A stretch of DNA of 33,962 nt from Paenibacillaceae bacterium (GTDB taxonomy: Bacteria > Bacillota > Bacilli > Paenibacillales > CANHGK01): the NCBI GenBank assembly GCA_947460235.1, contig CANHGK010000024.1:1-33962 (forward strand), read 5' to 3'. Position numbers and translations under genes: made by a program. Shown in pieces: positions 18,599 through 27,400 of the stretch (within the stretch, counting starts at the first letter, position 1; every line of letters begins with the position of its first letter). Under the pieces are notes generated by a model that saw nothing but the letters and a program-made list of their open reading frames with translations, was not told the origin of the DNA and made no database searches.

Positions 18599-18628
18599 TT
18601 GAAATAATTGGAAATATCGCACTAAAAT
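18599..18628 (+). promoter_or_regulatory. Candidate promoter of the spoIIA operon
   Basis: TTGAAA (18599-18604) and TAAAAT (18623-18628) are 18 bp apart and look like a sigma-A promoter. I did not find the sigma-H pattern that drives spoIIA in B. subtilis. The call rests only on sequence resemblance. Confidence 0.4.
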
Positions 18629-18665
18629 TAGGTCTGTTTCACCATTCGTGAGAGGAGCGATGTTC

Positions 18666-19019
18666 ATGGCATTTCAATTGCAGTTGGATGTGAAAGATCA
18701 AATTTTAATCGTTACATTTTGCGGTGAACTCGATCACCATGCGGCGGCTGAGGCGCGTCAACCGATGGAAGCATTTTTAAGTGAAGGACGGTTCAGACAT
18801 GTGATCCTCGTGTTGAACCGACTTGATTTTATTGATAGTTCAGGCATCGGTGTCATTTTGGGCAGATATAAATGGTTAGCAGCACGAGGTGGGAAATTGG
18901 TGATTTGCGGAATGAATGCACATGTACGCAAGATTCTAGACGTTTCCGGTATTTTCAAATTGATCCCAGCAGTAAATAGTGTGCCTGACGCCATGTCGCT
19001 ATTGGAGGTATTCGTATGA
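18666..19019 (+). CDS. spoIIAA: Anti-sigma F factor antagonist SpoIIAA
   Basis: A STAS-domain anti-anti-sigma factor of 117 residues. When dephosphorylated by SpoIIE it binds SpoIIAB and frees sigma F in the forespore. The phosphorylated serine is S58 in the FIDSSGIGVILGRY motif, the same number as in B. subtilis, and GELDHH near residues 20-25 is also conserved. I choose ATG 18666, 8 nt after GGAG, rather than ATG 18660, which is too close to the ribosome site. Its stop overlaps the spoIIAB start (ATGA), the usual coupling that keeps the partners balanced. Confidence 0.96.
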   Translation: MAFQLQLDVKDQILIVTFCGELDHHAAAEARQPMEAFLSEGRFRHVILVLNRLDFIDSSGIGVILGRYKWLAARGGKLVICGMNAHVRKILDVSGIFKLIPAVNSVPDAMSLLEVFV

Positions 19020-19474
19020 CTGCGATTGCAACAGTCCAAAACCATATTAAATTCACATTTCCGGCGATGTCTGAAAATGAATCGTTGGCACGTACGGTCG
19101 TCGCGGCGTTCGTTATGTCGCTCGATCCGATGTTGGACGAACTGAATGATTTGAAAACGGCAGTAAGTGAAGCGGTCACAAATGCGATCATTCATGGTTA
19201 TGATGAGCGCAATAGCGGAATGATCGATTTGGAGGCGGAGTTAGACGGACGGACCGTTTTTATCCGGATTACTGATTATGGTCGCGGGATTCACGACTTA
19301 TGGCAGGCAAGACAACCGATGTATACGTCCAAACCGGATTTGGAGCGACCAGGTATGGGGTTTACAATGATGGAACATTTGATGGATGAGGTTACGGTTC
19401 AAAGCGTGGCAGGACGGGGGACGACGATCGGACTTCGCAAAACGATTTCGCCGGTGGATATGCGATGGCATTGA
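19016..19474 (+). CDS. spoIIAB: Anti-sigma F factor and serine kinase SpoIIAB
   Basis: A GHKL-type ATPase that holds sigma F inactive and phosphorylates SpoIIAA. In its 152 residues the catalytic E52 and Mg-binding N56 lie in SEAVTNAIIHGY, the G1 box DYGRGI is at 87-92 and the ATP-lid GMGF at 113-116, all intact. A GGAGG site in the end of spoIIAA serves the ATG at 19016. The gene overlaps sigF by 10 nt. The C-terminal extension (ISPVDMRWH) is slightly longer than in B. subtilis and lies within the overlap. Confidence 0.96.
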   Translation: MTAIATVQNHIKFTFPAMSENESLARTVVAAFVMSLDPMLDELNDLKTAVSEAVTNAIIHGYDERNSGMIDLEAELDGRTVFIRITDYGRGIHDLWQARQPMYTSKPDLERPGMGFTMMEHLMDEVTVQSVAGRGTTIGLRKTISPVDMRWH

Positions 19475-20181
19475 CACATCTTGAAGTTCGCGAATTAATC
19501 GCGCGCAGCCAGAAAGGCGATGAACAAGCACGTCATGAAGTGATCGAAAATAATTTGCGACTTGTATGGTCAGTCGTACAGCGATTTCAACATCGCGGCT
19601 ATGAAGCGGATGATTTGTATCAAATTGGTTGTGTAGGACTCGTAAAAGCTGTCGATAAATTTGATTTAAGCTTTGATGTTCGATTTTCTACGTACGCTGT
19701 ACCGATGATGATCGGTGAAATTCAGAGGTTTATACGCGACGACGGAACGGTCAAAATCAGTCGATCGCTGAAAGAGCTGGATTATCGGATTCGCAAGGTT
19801 CGAGATCCATTAACGCAAACACTTGGCCGAATGCCAACGATTCACGAACTCGCAGCAGCGGTAAACGCGGAACCAGAACAAGTCATTTTGGCAATGGAGG
19901 CACTAAAACCTGTTCATTCGATCTATGAGACCATGTATGAACAAGATGGTGATGCACTGACCTTATTTGATCAACTTGCAGACAAGGATCAGCGTTCAAC
20001 GATCGATCATGTCGCGCTGCGCGATGCGATTGAACGGTTAGAACCACGCGAACAGCGTATTGTGTATTTACGCTATTTTAGGGACCAAACACAAAGTGAA
20101 GTGGCAAGTGAACTTGGCATATCCCAGGTTCAAGTTTCAAGATTAGAGAAACGTATTTTGTGCCGTCTTCGTGATACATAA
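19465..20181 (+). CDS. sigF: RNA polymerase sporulation-specific sigma factor F
   Basis: The first forespore-specific sigma factor, 238 residues. Region 2 includes ENNLRLVWSVVQRF, DLYQIGCVGLVKAVDKFD and FSTYAVPMMIGEIQRFIRDDG (residues about 28-92). Region 3 is KISRSLKELDYRI and following. Region 4 is EQRIVYLRYFRDQTQSEVASELGISQVQVSRLEKRIL, with its helix-turn-helix near the C-terminus. The ATG at 19465 is preceded by GGTGGA inside spoIIAB. It completes the three-gene spoIIA operon and is followed by spoVAF rather than spoVAA. Confidence 0.97.
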   Translation: MALTHLEVRELIARSQKGDEQARHEVIENNLRLVWSVVQRFQHRGYEADDLYQIGCVGLVKAVDKFDLSFDVRFSTYAVPMMIGEIQRFIRDDGTVKISRSLKELDYRIRKVRDPLTQTLGRMPTIHELAAAVNAEPEQVILAMEALKPVHSIYETMYEQDGDALTLFDQLADKDQRSTIDHVALRDAIERLEPREQRIVYLRYFRDQTQSEVASELGISQVQVSRLEKRILCRLRDT

Positions 20182-20201
20182 TTTACAAGGTTAAAGAACA
20201 C

Positions 20202-20224
20202 CCTAGTGTACATGAACAACTAGG
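20202..20224 (+). terminator. Small hairpin between sigF and spoVAF
   Basis: CCTAGT (20202-20207) pairs with ACTAGG (20219-20224) around an 11-nt loop. There is no T-run, and the spoVAF ribosome site follows at once. It may be a processing or attenuation structure rather than a true terminator. Confidence 0.25.
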
Positions 20225-20244
20225 TACGTGGGGTGAACAGTGAT

Positions 20245-21681
20245 ATGCGTTCGTTTGATGAAAAAAAGGGTTGGTTTGAACAAACTGCTGGTCTTGGTAA
20301 AAGTTTTGATGTGACGTTTCGGGAAATGACGTTTGCTGGTGTTCGGACTGGGTTTTTGTATTTAAACGGGATGATAAAAGATCGTGCCTTTAATGATATT
20401 CTTGATCGGTTAAGTGTGTTGACACGAGACGATCTTCAGCCTCGTGTGTTTACGGCCGTTGTGCAGCGGTACCTACCACATATTCAAGTGTTTATCGAAA
20501 AAGATCCACAAAAAGTGTTGCATTACGTATTTAGCGGTGTAACCGCAATGATTTTGGATCGAGAACAAGATTTTGTGATGATTGATGCACGTATGTATCC
20601 AGCGCGAAATCCGGAAGAACCAATTACAGAGCGTATGGTGCGCGGTTCGAGGGATGGTTTTGTAGAAACATTGCTGACGAATGTTGCACTCGTGCGGCGT
20701 CGTATTCGCGATCCACGATTGATCACGGAACTCGTAACCGTTGCAGACCGGTCACAAACGGATGTTTGTCTGCTATTTATTAGTGATTTGGTCGATCAAA
20801 AATTACTTGAAATTTTAAGAAATCGACTTGCAAATATTCATACCGATGGTATTCCGATTGCAGATCAACAACTAGAAGAATGGCTTGTAAAGGCACCACT
20901 AAATCCATATCCAATGGCCAGATATACAGAAAGGCCAGATGTAGTTGCGGCCCATTTGCTCGATGGTCATATTGTATTGATGGCGGATACATCACCAAGC
21001 GTTCTCATTATTCCAGCGACGTTTTGGCAACATTTACAGCATGCAGAGGAATTCAGGCATACACCATTGATTGGTACGTATTTGCGTATCGTCCGTTTCC
21101 TTGGCGTATGGGCATCCATTTGGCTGTCACCACTATGGTTGTTGTTTGTAAATAACACGAATTTTTTACCAACATCAATGACTTTCATAGGACCGACGGC
21201 CGTCGGACATATTCCTTTGCTGTTGCAGTTTGTTTTTGCAGAGATTGGTATTGATCTCATGCGAATGGCGGCGGTGCATACACCAGCACCGCTTGCGACA
21301 TCAACTGGATTAATTGCTGCGGTGTTGATCGGTGATGTTGCAATTAAAGTCGGACTATTTTCACCGGAAGTTATCTTGTATATTGCGATTGTCGCTATTG
21401 GATCATTCGCAACACCAAGTTATGAATTAGGCTTAGCAAATCGAATTAGTCGTTTGGTGATTTTGTTGTTAACGGGTATTTTTGGCTTGAGCGGATTCGC
21501 CATCGGCAGTACAATATGGATATTATTGTTAGCTGGTCAACGTTCATTTTTTGCGTCATATCTATGGCCGGTATTTCCGCTTGATTTACCTGCGTTATGG
21601 GATATTATCGTTCGTAGACCTGCAAATGCTCCGCTCAAAAACTTACGCGCTGCTCATCCACTCGATGGGAAAGCGACGTAA
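20245..21681 (+). CDS. spoVAF: Spore membrane protein of the GerA family, SpoVAF-like
   Basis: A 478-residue GerA-type protein: a soluble N-terminal half (about 1-280) with the family segments RRRIRDPRLITE and TDVCLLFISDLVD, then about five hydrophobic spans between residues 285 and 440. In SpoVAF and germinant-receptor A subunits this forms a membrane channel or partner subunit in the inner spore membrane. I choose ATG 20245 with GGGGTGA 8 nt upstream; an upstream in-frame GTG at 20233 overlaps that site. Position between sigF and lysA is exactly that of spoVAF, the last gene of the spoVA operon in B. subtilis, but the spoVAA-AE genes are missing. A germinant-receptor A subunit is the alternative reading. 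Confidence 0.85.
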   Translation: MRSFDEKKGWFEQTAGLGKSFDVTFREMTFAGVRTGFLYLNGMIKDRAFNDILDRLSVLTRDDLQPRVFTAVVQRYLPHIQVFIEKDPQKVLHYVFSGVTAMILDREQDFVMIDARMYPARNPEEPITERMVRGSRDGFVETLLTNVALVRRRIRDPRLITELVTVADRSQTDVCLLFISDLVDQKLLEILRNRLANIHTDGIPIADQQLEEWLVKAPLNPYPMARYTERPDVVAAHLLDGHIVLMADTSPSVLIIPATFWQHLQHAEEFRHTPLIGTYLRIVRFLGVWASIWLSPLWLLFVNNTNFLPTSMTFIGPTAVGHIPLLLQFVFAEIGIDLMRMAAVHTPAPLATSTGLIAAVLIGDVAIKVGLFSPEVILYIAIVAIGSFATPSYELGLANRISRLVILLLTGIFGLSGFAIGSTIWILLLAGQRSFFASYLWPVFPLDLPALWDIIVRRPANAPLKNLRAAHPLDGKAT

Positions 21682-21699
21682 GTTTTTTTCGTTTTCAGT

Positions 21700-21728
21700 T
21701 TGATGAAATGTTTATTTTGTTGTTTAAT
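21700..21728 (+). promoter_or_regulatory. Candidate lysA promoter
   Basis: TTGATG (21700-21705) and TTTAAT (21723-21728) are 17 bp apart. This would let lysA be expressed in growing cells independently of the sporulation genes upstream. The 88-bp gap is too short for a lysine riboswitch. Confidence 0.4.
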
Positions 21729-21769
21729 AGATGGAGACTACTGTTGGGTGAAAGAGGGGAACGATTCGC

Positions 21770-23107
21770 ATGTTTTTACATGGTACAAGTTTAATTAATG
21801 AAGCAGGCCGTTTGGCCATTGGTGGCGTAGATACATCAGACCTCGTGCAACAATTTGGTACACCGTTATATGTTGTCGACGAATCACTCGTCCGTCAACG
21901 TTGCCGTGAATACATTGAAACGTTCCGTGCAAGTGGATTGAAATTCCAAGTTGCATACGCAAGCAAAGCGTTTTGTGTGATGGCAATGTGCCGACTCGCG
22001 GAACAAGAAGGCATGTCGTTGGACGTTGTTTCTGATGGCGAATTGTTTACGGCATTGCAAGCAGGTTTTCCTGCACAGCGTATCCATTTCCATGGAAATA
22101 ACAAAACGCCGGATGAAATCATCATGGCGATCCAAGCAGAGATTGGCTGTTTCGTTGTCGATAATTTTGCTGAGATCGAATTATTGAACGCACTTGCGAA
22201 AGATGCAGGCAAAACCGTAAATGTGTTACTTCGCATTACACCGGGCGTCGAAGCGCATACACATGATTATATTTCAACGGGTCAACAAGATTCCAAATTT
22301 GGTTTTGATTTAACGAATGGATCTGCTTACCGTGCGATCCAATCTGCAAATGCACAATCTAACTTGAATTTACTTGGTGTTCACTCGCATATTGGTTCGC
22401 AAATTTTTGAAGTTCAAGGTTTCCAAATGGCAGTTGAGAAAGTTGCGGGGTTTGCAAAACAAATTCAAAGCGAACTTGGGATTTCTTTTAAAGTTGTTAA
22501 CCTTGGCGGAGGTTTCGGAATTCGTTATGTGAATGGCGATACACCATTGCCGGTTGTAGAATACGTTGAAGCGATCACAAATGCTGTTAAAACACATTTT
22601 GTTGGATACAGTAATGAATTGCCTGAAATTTGGACGGAGCCAGGTCGTAGTATCGTTGGTGATGCGGGAACGACACTTTATACAGTAGGTTCCACAAAAG
22701 AAATTCCAGGGATACGTAAGTATGTTGCAGTCGACGGAGGGATGACGGATAACCCACGCCCTGCACTATATCAATCACGATATGAAGCGGTACTAGCAAA
22801 TCGTGCAACGGAACAAACCGAAGAAACGGTATCCATTGCAGGTAAGTGCTGTGAAAGCGGAGATATGCTCATCTGGGATTTGGAATTACCTAAAGTACAA
22901 TCGGGTGATATTCTTGCAGTTGCTTGTACTGGGGCTTATAACTATGCAATGTCAAGTAACTACAACCGTATTCGCAAACCTGCGGTCATATTTGTGCAGA
23001 ATGGACAAGCGGATCTTGTTGTTCGGCGCGAAACGCATCAAGATGTGATTGGTTACGACGTCATGCCTGAGCGATTACAAGCAAAAACTGCAAGTTTCAG
23101 TAGTTAA
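21770..23107 (+). CDS. lysA: Diaminopimelate decarboxylase
   Basis: Last step of lysine biosynthesis: PLP-dependent decarboxylation of meso-diaminopimelate in the cytoplasm. The 445 residues include the PLP lysine K66 (VAYASKAFC), the HFHGNNKT loop, GVHSHIGSQIFE, the glycine-rich phosphate loop GGGFGIRY, the EPGRSIVGDAG motif and the active-site cysteine motif KCCESGDML contributed across the dimer. ATG 21770 follows GAGGGGA by 9 nt. The spoVA-lysA linkage is conserved in Bacillus; the enzyme also controls how much diaminopimelate is left for cell-wall and cortex synthesis. A strong terminator follows. Confidence 0.96.
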   Translation: MFLHGTSLINEAGRLAIGGVDTSDLVQQFGTPLYVVDESLVRQRCREYIETFRASGLKFQVAYASKAFCVMAMCRLAEQEGMSLDVVSDGELFTALQAGFPAQRIHFHGNNKTPDEIIMAIQAEIGCFVVDNFAEIELLNALAKDAGKTVNVLLRITPGVEAHTHDYISTGQQDSKFGFDLTNGSAYRAIQSANAQSNLNLLGVHSHIGSQIFEVQGFQMAVEKVAGFAKQIQSELGISFKVVNLGGGFGIRYVNGDTPLPVVEYVEAITNAVKTHFVGYSNELPEIWTEPGRSIVGDAGTTLYTVGSTKEIPGIRKYVAVDGGMTDNPRPALYQSRYEAVLANRATEQTEETVSIAGKCCESGDMLIWDLELPKVQSGDILAVACTGAYNYAMSSNYNRIRKPAVIFVQNGQADLVVRRETHQDVIGYDVMPERLQAKTASFSS

Positions 23108-23126
23108 TTAATTATTGTGTGTATAA

Positions 23127-23168
23127 AAATAGCTGTCCAACGGCATTTGGCCGATTGGACAGCTATTT
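23127..23168. terminator. Strong bidirectional terminator
   Basis: A perfect 14-bp stem (AAATAGCTGTCCAA at 23127-23140 with its complement at 23155-23168) has an inner CGG/CCG pair, with T-rich sequence on the right and A-rich sequence on the left. It separates lysA from the convergent HD-GYP-like gene. Confidence 0.9.
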
Positions 23169-23180
23169 CTTTTGAATCGA

Positions 23181-24284
23181 TTAATCGATAATTCGTTTGA
23201 TACGCAATCCATCCGCATTGTTGAGTAAAAATGTTTTGCCGTGAATCCATTCGCCGTTCTCGTTCGCGATTGCACATAATTGAGGATTTAAATGATCGTT
23301 TGCATTAAAATCAGTAATCATGGCAACCGTTCCATTCGTTAATTCAACTAATGTTCCATTCGCATAAATGCCAAATAACTGGAGCAATTTTTGGGTCACT
23401 AATCCGTCAAATTGAACGCCGCCAAGACTTACGATATATTCAATTGAAATCCGAAAATCATAATGTGCCCGCCAAGGTCTGTCTTTTTGCAATGCAACAA
23501 AAACATCCGAAACCGATAAAATTCTTGCTAACCAACTGATTGAACTGCCAGTAGATTTGTGTGGGTAACCACTACCGTCCAAACGCTCATGATGTTGCAA
23601 TGAAATTTCCGCAATGCTCGGTCCGAATAGTGGTAATAAATAATCATAAGATAACAAAGGATGTGCTTGTACTTGTTCTTGTTCAAGACGTAAGATCATC
23701 CCAATATCATAAACAAAAGAAGCAATTGCAAGTTCAGCTAATTCCTGTTCACTCAATTGCAAACTAACTCCAAGAATGATGGCACAGATGGTAACATCAA
23801 TGACACGATACAATTCATCGGTTGATTTTAATTTGATCTTCATGAGTGTTTTGAGAACATTAGGATCTGATAGTGCCCCATAAATATAGGGCATGACTTG
23901 TTCTAACGGGGGAAACCCTTCATGAGCTGAGCGCATAAATCGAATAGATGCGCAGTCAATATCACTTTGAAGCGATTGAGAAAAAATCTCCAACGGATCG
24001 ATTTCTTTAATTATATGATGAGTTTGAGCATCGGTTGAAGAACGAGATGATCTTACGAAGGGGCGGTTGTTTTGATTGAGTTGTAATCGGCGGGGCGAAA
24101 GTTCTTTCAACATATCTACGGATTGTAATATATTAATTTCTTCGATATTCATTGCACGAAGTCTTGCGATATGTTGTTGAGTCAACCGTGCACCTTTCCC
24201 AATTAAAACGCTACCGTTCGGTGCAATAACAGGTTTTCCTACATGCATCCCTGGCATTAATGCACTTGTTTTTAATGTGATCAT
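23181..24284 (-). CDS. HD-GYP-type protein with degenerate metal site
   Basis: A 367-residue protein with the usual Firmicutes HD-GYP layout: an N-terminal beta domain (residues 1-60), a linker, an HD-GYP-like domain (about 155-325) and a short C-terminal beta segment. Active HD-GYP proteins hydrolyse cyclic di-GMP. Here the GYP part is kept (HHERLDGSGYP, 231-241; HP near 208), but the HD pair is Y192-D193 in VYDIGMI, the first histidine of the domain is not found and the later DxxDA/L becomes DVFVAL. At least two metal ligands are gone, so it may sense or bind rather than cleave. I start at ATG 24284, with GGGAG about 8 nt upstream; the frame is open to 24329 but starting there would pass the promoter. 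Divergent from the DUF4132 gene. Confidence 0.85.
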   Translation of the reverse strand: MITLKTSALMPGMHVGKPVIAPNGSVLIGKGARLTQQHIARLRAMNIEEINILQSVDMLKELSPRRLQLNQNNRPFVRSSRSSTDAQTHHIIKEIDPLEIFSQSLQSDIDCASIRFMRSAHEGFPPLEQVMPYIYGALSDPNVLKTLMKIKLKSTDELYRVIDVTICAIILGVSLQLSEQELAELAIASFVYDIGMILRLEQEQVQAHPLLSYDYLLPLFGPSIAEISLQHHERLDGSGYPHKSTGSSISWLARILSVSDVFVALQKDRPWRAHYDFRISIEYIVSLGGVQFDGLVTQKLLQLFGIYANGTLVELTNGTVAMITDFNANDHLNPQLCAIANENGEWIHGKTFLLNNADGLRIKRIID

Positions 24285-24302
24285 TATTTCAACTCCCAGC
24301 GT

Positions 24303-24330
24303 ATAATAACGTTTGCTCTTTTTGTGCAAA
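24303..24330 (-). promoter_or_regulatory. Candidate promoter of the HD-GYP-like gene
   Basis: Read on the minus strand, TTTGCA (24330-24325) and TATTAT (24308-24303) are 16 bp apart. The 11-bp inverted repeat covers almost the whole element. Confidence 0.4.
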
Positions 24331-24336
24331 CGTTAT
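24306..24336. repeat. Perfect 11-bp inverted repeat in the divergent promoter region
   Basis: ATAACGTTTGC (24306-24316) and its exact reverse complement (24326-24336) flank a 9-nt spacer. It overlaps the predicted promoter of the HD-GYP-like gene, a typical operator position. The core word CGTTTGC recurs at 24430-24436 and, with one change, at 24364-24370, on either side of the predicted DUF4132 promoter. It could also form an RNA hairpin in a leftward transcript if that transcript starts further upstream. Confidence 0.6.
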
Positions 24337-24386
24337 ATCATCTATAATAGTAAAATAACATTCAGTTTGCAATCACTATCTTTACA

Positions 24387-24415
24387 TTGACCTTTTGAAA
24401 TTGACAATTTACAAT
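24387..24415 (+). promoter_or_regulatory. Sigma-A-type promoter of the DUF4132 gene
   Basis: TTGACC (24387-24392) and TACAAT (24410-24415) with the ideal 17-bp spacer. Transcription would begin near 24422, giving a leader of about 50 nt. A second TTGACA at 24401-24406 has no good -10 partner. Confidence 0.55.
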
Positions 24416-24472
24416 AGAGTTAGTGCTATCGTTTGCATTATTGGTTATTTGAAATGAAAAGGAGGAATTCAG

Positions 24473-27400
24473 ATGAGTAGGGTTCAATACCTTTGGAAGA
24501 AGAAAATGATCAATACGCTTTCCCAATTTGGCATTGCGGAAGGGTTATTATCAATTATCGAACGGTATTTTGACGGAGAAATCGATGAAGCATATTTACA
24601 CCAAATTACACGCATACCTGTACAATCTGTTTCTCCTACAATTTTAATTCAGTTGTACGAACATTATGAACATTGGAAGCAAGTGCACGACCATACAGAC
24701 TATCAACGTCTTCTGTTTGTGTTAACCAAGTTGGCTGGTTGTGAAATTGTGAATTGGCTTGCACCGGATTCCTTGCGATTGTTTCAATGGACATTAGAAA
24801 ACTGGTTGAATGAGCGGACAATAGGGTTGGATTATGCTGGTGTGATACATCAATTGTATAAACGGAATCCGGAGTGGTTTATTCAATATGCCCAGACGGT
24901 TCCAGACGATCTGAAATGGTTACTGTATACCGAGATGATTTGTAGAGATCCTGAATCATATCCACATCTCGTTCAGGAATTGCAAGAAAAGTTAGAATTA
25001 CATATTCGTTTTTTTTTGGAGCAGTATGGTTATTCTGATTCAGTCATTGATCCCATCATTCCCGTCATCCTTGATGGTGATTTATCCGATTTGCAGAAAT
25101 TATTTCGTCAGCAACCTTTGAAATCAAATGGTTTTTTAATCGAACAAAAGATTAATCCATTTTTGATTGCCGCATACCGATTAAGTTCGACCGGAAGTTT
25201 TTATCGCAATTTATTTTATATTCATTTGATTGCAGATGAAAATCGTTCGGTGGAGCAAATCGTATATTTTATTGACCGTCACTTTGCGGATAAGTATAGA
25301 CGAGATGAACATTTGCAAAATTTACGTACAACTTTATATCAAGTTGGTTTTGGATTAACTTGGGTGCGTTGGTTGTTGCGTCAAATACAACAAGGTGAAA
25401 CAACATTCCAATCGAATTTATCGTTTGAATTTTTGGACCAACCAAATGTTTATCACAATGCCATGATTAGTTCATACGGATTAGATTATGTGTTGTTATA
25501 TTTACATTGTGCGGACAGCTCACATTCTGCGAAATCATTACACAAGTTAGAGCGTTCATTTTCAGATGAATTACTACATGTATTTTCCCGTAAGTTAGGA
25601 GAGCGCCGTCAAACGTATGTATATGCCTTTTTGGCAGGTCGCTGGCCGCTTGATTTATTAATGGATCGACTTCGCCAACAATTACCTGCGAATATCGGTA
25701 TTCCGTTTCCGTTCGACAGTTATTTATGGTTAAAGGCATTAATTCCACAATATGATCGTGCCATTCAATTGCTTTGGATGGGTGAAGATTTCAAATCATT
25801 GATCCCTGTGTGTGAATTATTTATCCAGCAATTTGGATTCCAAGCTTGGACGGATTGGTTAGACACGTTACAAGTTTCTCACGCGCAACAATTATCACTT
25901 TGTTTGCAGGCGTCATTTGGTACGGATGCTCCAAATCTAGTGGCAGCGAGCGCCGCTTGGGTTGAGGTACAATGGCGAAATCATTCTGATTTGATTACTT
26001 CGAATTGGAGTGCATATTCTGTAAAGGCACGAGTGCATTTAATTTCACAATGGATGGAATATGATCGTGAGCGTATGGCTCCGATGTTGGATCAATTAAC
26101 AAGAGACCGTTCCAAACGAGTTCAAAAATTAATCGTAACATCTCTCCCGAATGATTATGCAGAGTGGACCCCACATCAGACAGCACAAACGGTAACGACG
26201 CTTGTTGAATCGTCAGAACCGGAAGTCATAACGGTTCAAGTTGATGCTCCAATTGATCAAAATATGCAAGTAGAAAACAAAGTGTTCTCCGAAGATATCA
26301 TAACGCGCCGTACGGGTGAACGCGGTAGGCCGAAAAAAATTATGTTGGATTGGGTGCCTTGGCAAACGATGCCTCCAATTTTTGATAACACAAACAATAA
26401 ACAAGCGGTTAGTGTCGATCAAATCCGAGAATGGGTAATCATTTACGCAAAAAATGGTTCAATTCAAACGCATTCCGCCGCAGATCGTATCGTTGCAACA
26501 TGGAACGATGTAAGTGTTGCAGAGTGGGTATGGAGCTTGTTTATGCTGTGGATTCAAGATGGTTCAGAAACAAAAAAGAAATGGGTCATGGCAATGGCCG
26601 TTTTGCATGGTGATCAACGCGTCATTCAAGTTTTACTAGAAAAACTAGATGAGTGGCCAAGACATGCTCGGGGCACGATCGCAATTGAGGCGATGCGCGC
26701 AATGGTCATGACGAATCGTGATTCTATTATGGTTCAACTTGCTACCGTTGCTCATCAATCCAAAATTCGACAAGTTCGCGAATCTGCACGAACCGTGTTA
26801 GAGGAATTTGCAGTACTGAATGGGTTCGATCAAGAGGAGTTTCAAGATCGTTTAATACCCGATCATGGATTTTCATTTGCACGTGAGCGCATGTTTGATT
26901 TCGGATCTCGTATGTTTCGCGTCAAAATGAATGATGATCTGCAGTTTGAAATTTATGATGCTTGGAATAAATCATATAAATCACTACCCTATCCATCGAA
27001 ACAAGATGATGGTGATCGCAGTCAACAGTCATGGGAAGAAATGAAGTTACTCCGTAAGCAATTGCCATTAACGGTATCCAAACAACAACAACGGTTTATG
27101 GATGTGATGGTATTCCCGCGTTACTGGACATTTGAGGAATGGAAAAATCGTTTTGCTTTACATCCGATTATGCATAGTTTTTCAGTAGGCTTGTTATGGG
27201 GCTGGTATTTGAATGGGGTGTTACAAGCACCGTTCCGATATCCGATAAATGAGCATAACATTTCGTGGCCAGAAAATGTTCGTATCGGTCTTGTACATCC
27301 GATCGAATTATCGAATGAACAATTGACATACTGGCAAGCTAATTTGATCGTAAATGAGCCGTGTCAACCGATTCAACAATTAAATCGGTCGTTATCATTT

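Noticed and set aside
21682-21769. Lysine riboswitch ahead of lysA
   Set aside because: The gap is only 88 bp and has none of the conserved L-box elements; a lysine aptamer needs about 170 nt.
24401-24429. TTGACA at 24401 as the -35 box of the DUF4132 gene
   Set aside because: The -10 at proper distance is only TGCTAT; the pair TTGACC/TACAAT starting at 24387 is much better.
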